Assembly (NCBI GenBank): GCA_030248135.1 | Contig: JASANC010000239.1 | Location: 1 to 49,117 of the forward strand | Direction: 5' to 3' | DNA length: 49,117 nt | From: Theristus sp. LFF4_11 | Lineage: Eukaryota > Nematoda > Chromadorea > Monhysterida > Xyalidae | Shown here: one piece after another, positions 1-10,035 of the stretch | Layout of the letters: each line of letters starts with the position of its first letter | Numbering within the stretch: position 1 is the first letter of the stretch | The notes under the pieces: generated by a model | Databases searched by the model: none | Seen by the model: only the letters and a program-made list of their open reading frames with translations | Told to the model about the DNA's origin: nothing | Made by a program: the position numbers and the translations under genes

Positions 1-699
1 GAAATTCCCAAATCGTTGAGTAACCACTCAACAAATTGTTAACTGTTTCGTTGAGTAGATTTTTATTTCTCACTGAAATTTCATTTTATGAAATTATTTT
101 TATTTGCCAGAAAATTACAGTGTCACTCACTTCACGCTTCATACAAATCTTCCACTTTCACTCAAACAAAAAAAAAACTGGAACAACAGATCTATTCAGC
201 CTCATTGTTTCAGTGATCGTTTATTGTGCTACATGTGCCTAAAAATCATTTTGTAAAGCTGATTTTCAAATAAGAGTTTTACCGGTGGAATGTGTTTTGC
301 TTTTACCACGCAGAATGAATGGCATTTTGAGGTTATTTTCTTGTTATCTGAGATCGTTTTTTTTCAGCTGATGTATCTCTGCATAACTTTTTGAAAATAT
401 TGACACACCCACTAGAAACAAAAGAATGGTTATGTGTTTTGAACTCATTGCCAAGGACTCGCTTGTTACGTCACTGTGAACTAGTCATCTACAAACAAAC
501 GGATCTGAGAAACTAAAAGCCGAAATAAAACCAGTAGTAGTTGCGTGCACAATACAAATTGATCTTTTCCGATTTGCTTTCACACATTTTTGCGATAGTT
601 GCAATAGAAAATCAAAATTGTGGTGCCGAAGGCCACGCGTTAAATTCTACTTAACAAACACAATTCCAAATATTAGTGCGATCTAAGTTCTGATAATTT

Positions 700-3013
700 G
701 TGCACGCCATAACCATGAGCGTCGATGGTTCAGTATTCCCAAACAATCGTGTTCACCCAAGCAACGACTTCAAAGCGGACGCACATGACTTTCACGAACG
801 CCAGAGCAACCAATCAGCGAACGCTCCACATGCAGCAGAGAATAACTTTGAGCGCAGTGCGTCACTGCCGTCAGAAGATTTGGAAAAAGCTGGCGTACAA
901 CGGAACCAGAAGACCAAGAGCGTCGTTGAGAAGGTAACGTATCTAGATACATTGTATATATGAATCAGGAAATTTAACGGATGTTTTGCCGCAGAAAAAA
1001 GTAAACCTTTTTTGTTTTGTTTCTGTGGGCCACTTTCGCCGTTGTTTTTGTTGCACCATTATTATTACGCACAGTAACTTTATTGCTCCATCATGCGTTT
1101 ATGCACCGATGCAAGCGCTAATGACGTTTCATTTATGCAATCTTAGAATGTTTACTAGCTGTGCGTCGCGAAATAGTTCAAGGAATGCGACCAGGCATAT
1201 TTCAGCAGGCATGGAATGCAACGCACAACAAGTTGTTGTTGTTGTTGTTGTTGGGATTTTGGGCGCTGTTTTCAGCCAGAGGGCTAATCCAGAGAAGCGT
1301 ACAGAACGCCGTCGAGTCGGGTGCCCGTCAAGTTTTCTCTGAAGCGCGCTGTTTTTTTTGCTTTCGTGAATGTGTAGCAAAGTGAAGCGCTTCAACCTCC
1401 ATGAATGGCGCTGAAGTGTCTCGGGCGGGGCTGATCGCCCTGAAGTCTACCGCGCTACCAGCAGGCCACGAGCGGTGACAAGCTGATCTACAAAAAATGT
1501 ACTGTTGCGCGCGCAGGTGCGATGGTGGCTGAAGCAGGGCGACAACCAGCTGCTGGCGCTCACGTTGACCGGCGTGCTGCTAGGCTGCGCGCTCGGCTTC
1601 GGCCTCCGCAGCGCCGCGCTCTCCGACACGGCCGTGCTGCTCGTCTCGTTCCCCGGCGAACTGCTGATGAACATGCTCAAGTGCGTCATCGTGCCGATGG
1701 TGATCGTGTCGATTGTATCAAGTGAGACTATGTGCGCACATACCTTGTATGTCCTACAGTCGAGTTCTAAATTACAGTCAAACTGACGAATTCTTGGAAA
1801 TCAGCTGATTGGTTGGGATGACGGTCGGTCTGAACGCTTTCTGTGCAGGCTTTGCTGTGGATAGGCGGAGCTTGGTCAGCACAGAATGTATGCCATCACG
1901 ATAATCAACCAATCAGCTGATTCGATTCCCCATATATTTTTGAGTTCGACGAATCGACTGTACTTGTAAGCGACTGTTTGTCACAAATGCAGTGCAGTGT
2001 CCCCATGACCCGCGCCCGCACAGAACTGTGATGTGTCATGATTTCATTCAAGTACTCAGTGTTGTATTACTATGGGCAAATGAGCTTTGTTGTAAACTGG
2101 CCCCTGCTCGGGTGCACTTCTTGTCAACGTCGTTTGGTCATAGTGACACAGAAGAGCCATCCAAAGCGAGTCGAAGGTAACGAAACAAGGTCACCGGTGT
2201 GAACACGAGCGTTTTTCGGACGTCACCCAGTCCGTGGATGTCTCTTCATAGTTGTGTTTCCTATTGAAAACAACGCCACGGCCACACCGCGCGCGCAGGC
2301 CTGGTGCAGCTCGACCCGCGCACGAGCGGGCGCATGGGCTCTGCGACGTTCGTCTACTACTTGTGCACGACGTCGTGCGCCGTCACGATGTCGCCGATGG
2401 TCGTGATGCTCGTGCGACCGGGCGACATCGCACGACGCTCCGTGTCGTTCGCGCACTTGAACGCCACCACGGACGACAACACTGAGACGCAAACGCGATC
2501 CGGCGACACGCTCGACATGATGCTCGACTTCTTTCGGTAACCGCACGCTTTCTAATTACAATAACACATGCAAGTCATTCACGCTGACGTGTGGGGTTTG
2601 GTGGTGTTACGAAACACCGTTTGCAAATAAGAGTTGGGGGTCTAGGAACATTCCGTGATACATGGAAAAGTTTCCGCGATCCGTGTAGCGCAAAACCCAA
2701 CAACCAACCAAACAAACCAAGCAAGCAACCAAACAGATTTAAACTGCTCGATCATTTTAATCAGAACCGCTCAAACATTTATGCAACAGGTTAAAGACCA
2801 ACTGAAAAAAACTATCAAAAAGTATAAAGTAAAAACAAGAAAGAACCATCTCGATCACAGTAACATCCACAAAAATGGGAATCTTATATTTCAGACGTTT
2901 GGTACCCGACAACATTTTCGCTGCGCTGGTGCGTCAGCCAGTGACCGCCTATGAAACGTACAACAACAAAACCGTGCGCGTGCTCGTTTACCAGGATACA
3001 CCAAATATACTCG
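700..3013 (+). pseudogene. SLC1-family transporter, left-arm copy, exons 1-4 only
   Basis: This is the inverted duplicate of the right-arm transporter. Exons are 700-933, 1517-1721, 2299-2536 and 2895-3013, identical in boundaries and phase to the right-arm set. They encode the N-terminal cytoplasmic tail, TM1-TM3 and the following loop (about 265 codons). The next exons would be needed downstream on the plus strand, but the only exon 5-6 copies (9338-8876) lie on minus and read the other way. This copy therefore cannot be completed within the window. The exons themselves are open, so it may be a recent, possibly still transcribed, truncated duplicate, or a product of misassembly. Confidence 0.8.
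1755..1962. mobile_element. MITE, CAGTC family (left arm)
   Basis: It is flanked by TA on both sides and starts TACAGTCGAGTTC, ending CGAATCGACTGTA. Inside it has inverted AATCAGCTGATTGGTTGG blocks. TA duplication and CAGTC ends suggest a Tc1/mariner-type non-autonomous element. It sits 33 bp downstream of the SLC1 exon 2 donor. Confidence 0.7.
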
Positions 3014-3082
3014 GTAAGAAACGCGTTTTTTTTGTTTTTCGCGTAAAATAGGCAAGAGCACACATCTTTTTAAACACACACA

Positions 3083-3342
3083 GTATGGCCGAATAAATAA
3101 AGCACTGCTTATCTTTTCAACAAGGTGAGACCAGTGGGGGTGCAAACTTAAAAATGGGTTTTCAAGAATGTCAGATTTTTTCCCAGATCGTGTGCGCAGG
3201 GACAAAGAATGAAAAGAAAAGCACGTAGCACCAAACAATTTAAAAAAAACACGTCAAATATGACACACACACAATTGTTTCATTCAAATTTCGCACGCTC
3301 CTTGCGCCCTGAAAAGAAGCTGGCATGTTTAGACAGCCATAC
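3083..3342. mobile_element. MITE, GTATGGCCG family (left arm)
   Basis: About 260 bp long, beginning GTATGGCCGAATAAAT and ending GGCATGTTTAGACAGCCATAC, so it has short inverted ends. The body shares AACACGTCAAATATGACACA and GCACGCTCCTTGCGCCCTGA blocks with copies at 25432 and 41513. It lies 70 bp after the SLC1 exon 4 donor. Confidence 0.65.
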
Positions 3343-4091
3343 CGCCGACGTCTGAACGCCGTGCACTTTTCACAGAAGCATTTTTCAGACAGATGCGATG
3401 TAAATCAGACCAGTGCGCAACTGTGGTCTGGGCGGGGTACACAAGCAGGTCACTGAGTGGATTATAGAGATGCAGCCAGAGACTTGTTGGCTCTCGGCAC
3501 AGGCTGGTGAGTCGGGAACCACGGCACACCACACGTTCGCACGGGTCTCTGAATCAAAACGCATGGGCAAATTTCGTGCTCAGGTGGCAGTAACACGTGT
3601 GCACCAGTGTTGAGCCAGATGTTTTAACAATAAAAAAACCAAAAGCATTTGAAACAGGAAGCGCACCGGGCAAGACAATGAATTTACACCAACCAACGGC
3701 GAAATTACTGAAACGGTTGAGCAAAAAAACAGAACAAAACTTGAATTATTAAAAAACAAAACAATTCACATGACAGAAAGCAAACATTATGCAACGGACT
3801 TTACACAACTCTAGCATACAAAAACTTTCAAGTTTAAAAAGAACACAGCGGTGGTTTGATACAGAGAATCGGTTCACCACATAAAAGCAACTTACAGAAA
3901 ACAATCCGATGATTGAAACATGTCAACAATGAAATGTCGATAAAATCGAAAAGAAAATTAAAAAAATCTTCACGTCTGTGTCACTTTTTCAAGTCACGTT
4001 CTGATTACCTTCAATTCGTCGAAAACACACGTTCTAAATCAAAATCGGAGGAAAAAAACACAATGACAGAAATTTTTTAAAAGCCATAAAC

Positions 4092-7000
4092 TCAATAATA
4101 ATAAAAGCTATTGTAATCGTAGCCGCCGGCGTTGCTGTTGCTATTATAGTTGTAGTTGTTGTTGTTGTTCGTGTCGAACGGGTCATATCCATCGGCGTAG
4201 CCGAGTGCGTCCGCCGTGCTGTCGCTGAGGCCGTAGTAGAGGTCGATGTCGCGCTCGTATTGCGCAACGTCGAGATAATCGTAATCGTAGTCGTTGTACT
4301 CATCGTACGCTGGTGTGCTCGTTCGCGGTCGCCGCGTCGTTCGCGCGATTCGCCGCGTGCTGCCAGTCGTCGACCGGCTGGCTGGTGGCGCTGTGTGTGT
4401 GAGAGAGACACTTGAAAAACGCGCTTTCTTCATGGGCGTCTGTGATTTTTTATATTCACGGAAAAAATGATTATTCAGAGACGGTTTGCTTGTCCGTTCA
4501 TTCATACATACATTTATCTCGTTTTGTTTGAGTTCACGAAACGCAGGATACTCTCAAAACAAAAAAAAACCGTGAACGCCCATTCATGCACTCGCGCGCG
4601 CTAAAGCGCATGGTCATTCATGGAGGTTGAAGTGCGTCAGCGCGTTCGCTACACATTCATGAAGCAAAAAAACAGCGCAGCTTCAGCGCGAGCGTGCATG
4701 AATGGACGCTTAGCACGTGAAGCTGCGCTGTATTTGCTTCAGGAATGCGTAAAGGCCCATTCATGCACGCGCGCTAACATGAACGTGCGTATGAATGTGC
4801 GTATGCTCTAAAACTGAAGCGCGCTGACGCGCGCTGAAGCTGCGCTGTTTTTTTGCTTCATGAATGTGTAGCGAAATGACGAACGCTGACGCGCTGCAAC
4901 CTCCATGAATGGCGCTTAAGTGAAGCAGCGCTTCATTCAAGGTCCACGAATGGCTCTTAAGAGCAGCGTATAATTCGTCATCCATCTCTCATCACAACGG
5001 TATGACAGATTATGGGTGTGATAAAAAACCGGTTTTTAGACGAAGACACACTTCTGCGGAAACGCCACAAAATATCGACTGGTTGCGTGCGATTCAACAT
5101 CGATAAAAGATCATCAGGTGACGTCCAAATGCAAACCAACCGCAGCCGACCGTGGACACAAAAAAAGCGCGCGAAACAACAACGAACCGTTGGTGGCGAC
5201 GGTCTGCGCGGTGCCGGTGCGTGCGCTCGTCAGTCGCACCAGACGACGCGGCGGCGTGACCGTCGTCGGCGCAGCCACTTCGTTCGCGGTCAACTGAGCC
5301 AGCGCGCCTGCGTAGTCTGTGAAACGCGCGCGCACAACTCGAGAACACAACACAACACAACACAACAGCACGAGAACATGAAAGTTGCTAAAACGAGTCT
5401 CGTCCTAATCGAGAAAAGTGCCAAACACGAAGCGCGGCGCCACGCACAAAAAAAGAAATAAACCGACTCAACAACCATACAACACAAGAACATAAAACTG
5501 TAGCATTGAAAAAGTAGTCTTGGCTGCGTGCCCAGCTTTGCTGTTTTGGAAGCTGGTTTTCGTTGTGCATATGCCTGCTGACCACTTACAATGTGTCGAA
5601 TAAAATCAATCAATCAATCAAACACAAAAAAACAGAGTGACCGGCTCTTTGCAGCAAATCTTTAGAATGCGACCATACCGTAGTAGTACTCGGATCCCAC
5701 CGCGTTGCCACCAACCGCGTTGCCGCCCTGTGCACGGCCAGCTTGACCGCCGCCAATCGCTGTGCCAGCAATCTGTGTGAAAAATCGGGGAAAGTTCTCA
5801 AAAATCGAGTTGCCGAGGCCTGGCCGCACTGTTGTCGGAGTCGTATATGTGTATGATGACCTATTTTTTCAAACGTGGCTCATTGAAATGACGTCATGTG
5901 CTGGAAAACATGCGCTTGCCGTTTACAGCAAACCAGACTTTCCGTTTAGCCGATTTCTTCCCGTAAACAAATGGTGAATATCGAATCAGTCACACCAAAC
6001 TGAAATTTTAGTGCCTGTACTTTGACAAACGGGCGTTTTTAAAGCAAACGACGTCATTTTAATGCGGACACGTTTGAATAGATCTATAATACAAGTATTC
6101 AACACACACACTTACCGCGGTGCCACCGACCGCATTGCGCCCGATGGCCGATCCGGCGATCGCGTTGCCGCTGCGTGCTCGTGCGCCGCGCACCTGCGAA
6201 ACGAGAAAACGATAAAATAAAAAAAAGAGAACAGATCACGTGAAATGCGTTGACCCAGTTGCGCGGTGATTTCTGATGAAAAAAATACCCGGTGAAAATT
6301 GTTGAGCTTATGGTTCTGGGAAACAATTTGAAAGATTTTTGTGGACTGATGTACGCTACCTATGATGCACACATGCCAGATTTCAAAAGCAAATGACACA
6401 GACACAGTGGTTGGTTGACGATTCATTCCAATTGCGAGAGGAGAGACTTGAAAGCTGCTCTGGAACGTGGTGTTTCTCACAACTCAGCGTTGTCTTGTAT
6501 CGCCTTTGTTCAAGATGTTCACAATTTCTGAGTGAACGAACCGTTGCAGTGCGCGCATTGCGGCCGACCGCACGTGTCCCGACCGCACGTGTCCCGAGCG
6601 CGTTGCCGCCGCGTGCCGGCGCTGCATAGCCGTAGCCACTGTAACCTGCGGTAGTATCACGAAATTTATTCGGTATCAATAAATTCACGAAATTGTGGAA
6701 GTGCAGAGAGATTCAACTGCAGAAACAAGTTCTTCAACCAATTCAACGACATTCTTGAACTTGCTTTCAAAATGGATATCACTTTGTTTCCAATCCAAAA
6801 AGCAAAAAGTGGCATACGATTATACCAGTACCAGTATCTCCTGAGCAGGGTTGGCATGGTAAAAATACCGTTTTTTACCGGTAAAAATACGGTTTTTTAC
6901 CACGATTTGAAAAAAAACGGTATTTTGCCAACCCTACTCCCAAGCAGAGTTGTTAAAAAATGACGATTGTTTTTGTTTTTAATTTTACTTTTGGAAAGAA

Positions 7001-7712
7001 AACGTTGTGCCAAATCAATCAGGGAGTCAGAATGAAGAACCATACAGTATTTGATGAGCAAACGCCTTCCGAATGACTCCCATATGGCGCCACTTTCCAG
7101 ATTTTGTTTCGGTGACTTCATCAACCGTTTGTCCAAACAGATATGATGCATTTTTTTGTGATGACCGTCAAAACGCCGCTAATTTTCACCCAGTTGAACT
7201 GAAAATAGCTCACCGGGTTGAAATTCGATTCAATTTATGATGACGACGTCACAACACGACATGAAACACCAACCAACAACTTGCATACTTGCACATCAAA
7301 GGTGGTTCTTCAGTTTTCCTGATAGATTAGGCACAACTTTGATTGTCCAGTTTTCAACAACGAGCCTGTGCAACTATCACAAAAAAAACAGCTTAAAAAT
7401 CCTCTTTATCAAAAGGATTTTTGACAACTGAAAAAAACTAAATCAGAATCAGTACGCTGGTTGGTCAGTCACGCTGTAACCAACATAAAATAATGATTGC
7501 AACAGGCAAGAACGAATAAATTTGATTTAACGAAGAAATGAACATAAAGAACAAAAAGAGGAGACGCATTACTAAAATAAAAACTTCGACAAAAACTACT
7601 CACTGTAATCGTAAGCACCGTATGCATAGTCGTATGGGTAGAACTGAGCCCGAGCCGAAGCACCAAAAACAACCAACAATGCCCCACACGTCCACAGCAA
7701 TCGAACACGCAT
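4092..7712 (-). CDS. Secreted Gly/Ala/Asn- and Tyr/Asn-rich protein, nested gene, left-arm copy
   Basis: This is the mirror copy of the right-arm nested gene. Exons in coding order are 7712-7604, 6645-6542, 6193-6116, 5772-5679, 5316-5188 and 4390-4092, giving 270 residues. It differs from the right copy in having two rather than three GTRAV units in exon 2 (15 bp shorter, frame kept). The exon 4 acceptor reads CACACAG instead of CACTCAG. No exon is broken, so both copies look capable of being expressed. Function unknown. Confidence 0.72.
4570..4985. repeat. Cluster of CATTCATG / CATGAATG inverted motifs (left arm)
   Basis: Many short units recur in both orientations. TACACATTCATGAAGC followed by CAGCGCAGCTTCAGCGCG at 4651-4690 pairs with the same text inverted at about 4830-4870, and further CATTCATGGAGGTTGAAG-like units flank it. 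The segment could fold into a branched cruciform. It lies in intron 5 of the nested gene. A shorter relative is at 1345-1425. Confidence 0.7.
5853..6090. mobile_element. MITE, CTATT-AAACGTG family (left arm)
   Basis: The ends are inverted: GACCTATTTTTTCAAACGTG on the left and CGTTTGAATAGATCTATA on the right, each followed inward by AATGACGTCA-like sequence. The body is clearly shared with 12441-12678 and with 24343-24575 in the chitinase gene. It fills most of intron 3 of the nested gene. Confidence 0.75.
6847..6935. mobile_element. Short hairpin element with AGGGTTGGCA ends (left arm)
   Basis: It starts AGGGTTGGCATGGTAAAAA and ends ATTTTGCCAACCCT. Between them are ACCGGTAAAAA-type tracts, giving an almost complete hairpin of 89 bp. 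The ends resemble the 48362-49111 element; hAT-like by end sequence only. It is in intron 1 of the nested gene. Confidence 0.6.
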
Positions 7713-8410
7713 GTTCTTTTCTCGTTTTGACGATTCGACAACGACGACCAAAGATTGTACGATGCGAGCGAGAACGTACACGTTTACAACTGAAAGGGAA
7801 GAAATTGAATTGAAAAAAGAAACAAGTGAAATGAAGACAATCAAAACGAACTTCGAAAAAATTTCAACGAAAAAGTTTACGATTTGCGCTGCGGCGAAAT
7901 TGTACCACATAACTTTTGTACTTTTATCTTATATCCCGCTTTTAAATGCGCAGAGAGCGCACTTTTCTCCATTTTAATTGAAATTGATGGTCAAAGTCGC
8001 AAATTTTACAGTTGAAACGCTTTCTTGCTGTGTGGAGCAGGTTTCTCCATGAACGTAGGAATTTGGAGCACCTTCACCGGTTCTAGTTACGTGTCTAGCT
8101 GAAAACCCCTGCCCCCAACCTTCCAGCTTTGGAACAACTATTGTCTGGTCTGCTGCTGGGAAAGAAACAGTAGAAATTAGATTACAAGAATGAAAAAATG
8201 AAGCGCAAAAAGTTTTATTTGATACTTTCTTAACAGAACATAGATAAAATGTATTCGGTAATTTTCAGTTCCAGTTTATTCGAAAGTGCGCATATGCGAA
8301 CGCATGCGGTGTTTATGATCATGCGGATGCGTGAAATCAAGATGCGACAACGAGAAAAAGAAAAAAACGTACAGACTGACAGGCCACGACAGTGCCGCTG
8401 AGCAAGAGAT

Positions 8411-10035
8411 TACGCTAATACGATTTCTTCTATCCACCTAAGAAAGAGCGTGGAGATTCAAGCTATCACGTTTTGAACTGCGCGAGTCGATCATCACTCA
8501 CCAAGGCTGAAAACAGTCGATAATCAATGCACAGAATACGCTGAGCGGACATAGTCGACGTGATCACACCGGTTTGTTGTGGAACTTGTTTCCATGTTAT
8601 TTGAGGTGAATTGAGAGGCAAAACACGAGACGTGATGTCGTCGGTGGGAAAATGGGGTCGCCGAAACCAAGTCTGAAATTTTCACCCTCCTCCCATATGA
8701 GTGGGGGTCATATGGTAAGTCGGTGGCTCCTCAGATGGTGATATTCGGACTCCCTGAAAAATTCTGAACAACTTTCATTTTAAAAAAAAAAATTTAAAAA
8801 AAAAATTTTTTTTTTTAAAAAAGAAAAAAAATAGAAAATTTTTTTTTCTTGACATCTCTACGTATGTGTAGCAACCTCGACGAATGACCGAGCACCGTCG
8901 CGTAGGCGGGCAGTTGATTTTTCAGGAAAATGTACGGATTTTTTCGGAGAACCACGAAATAGAACAGCGGCAGCGTGACGTAGAAGTGCAGGGTGAGTGC
9001 CAACAGCGCTGTGCCGACGAACACGCCGAGCGCCGACAGAAGCTCACCGAGGTTAGCCTGCAGTTCGAGGATGGAGCCGGCCACCAGGAATACAACGCCC
9101 ACCGGAAGTGCCCTGCACCCATTGCAACAAATCCAATGATAAAGAAGATCAAAATTTTAAAAGAAACGAGAAAAGAACCACTGTCCTCAGCAAACCACCA
9201 CTGAGACTGACCACATGAGTTTCGTCACCATCTTCATGATGACGTCGTTCAAGGCGGTGAAGAATTTTGCGATCGGTTTACCCTCGTTCGGAAAGATCGC
9301 CACGGCCAAACCGAAAACTATTGAAAACGACACGATTCCTGGAACGTGATTTTTCATTCAAAAGCTTAGTATTTTAAAGCTAAGCTACTGTAAACTTGAA
9401 GCTAAGCTAGTTTTTTCTTAACTAGTGTTTCACCAACTTTCCATAATCAATCAATTGCTTTTACGTTTGTTATTCAATACGCTTGTTTGTTGTGTCGTGT
9501 CGTTGTGTCTCTGTGTCATAGTTGTTCTCGGACACTGAGAGGTTTTTTTGGCTCAACTACCATCTTTATCTGAAAAATTCTAAGCCAGCTATTTTTCTGA
9601 AAATTTTGGTCTTCGAAGACATAAAACGAGTCAATTTTTGACAAAAATTAATTATTTTTGCTCGGAATTCTTGAAACTTTTGCTAATTTTAAGCAAAATA
9701 AGGTGATTTAGGTTAATTTTAGCGTAATATAATCATTATTTACCTATTTTTTCCTTCCTTTTCAACGTTTTAACTACCCATCCCATCTAACTTCAAAATT
9801 TTTACCCCTCCCCTTTCTAAAGTCACATCTCACACGGCACCCCCCTGCTGTCCGCCAAAATTTTGCAGCATCTATCTGGAAAATTTGCTCCAGTGTTGTT
9901 ACTTCATCGCTACACGGAAACGCAAGTTGGAAATGTGCTGCATTGCCAATTGGCATTCCTGCATTCCTTTTGTTGGTACTCCGTACTTTTGCACGATTCA
10001 CATCAATTTTTAACGAATCACAAATTCAATCAGAA
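8411..10035. other. Unique spacer between the palindrome arms
   Basis: About 1.6 kb lies between the arms. It holds SLC1 exons 5 and 6 (minus), a dispersed transposon-like repeat at 8484-8862, and AT-rich sequence at 9340-10035 in which I see no gene. The spacer is not symmetric, so the arms do not meet at a perfect centre. Confidence 0.85.
8484..8862. mobile_element. Dispersed non-autonomous element, spacer copy (rearranged)
   Basis: Bases 8590-8862 match 45960-46213 in the same orientation, including CCTCCCATATGAGTGGGGGT, the closing poly-A/poly-T tract and the GACATCTCTA end. Bases 8484-8570 match about 45870-45945 in the opposite orientation (GAGTCGATCA and CCAAGGCT blocks). This copy has therefore lost its left end and has an internal inversion. 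It lies just after SLC1 exon 6. Confidence 0.6.

Larger units (their letters stand above)
1..8410. repeat. Left arm of a giant inverted duplication
   Basis: The arm is the near-identical reverse complement of 10036-18522. The first bases of the window pair with 18500-18522, and the inner end (the GCCGCTGAGCAAGAGAT stretch at 8393-8410) pairs with bases beginning at 10036. Differences are scattered substitutions, homopolymer-length changes, a 15-bp coding repeat unit and an extra ~60 bp near the inner end of the right arm. Because pairing is intact at base 1, the true outer end may lie outside the window. The arm holds SLC1 exons 1-4 on plus and a nested secreted-protein gene on minus. Confidence 0.95.

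Noticed and set aside
5012..5461. 149-codon plus frame in the left arm
   Set aside because: Antisense to exon 5 of the nested gene; no start context or family.
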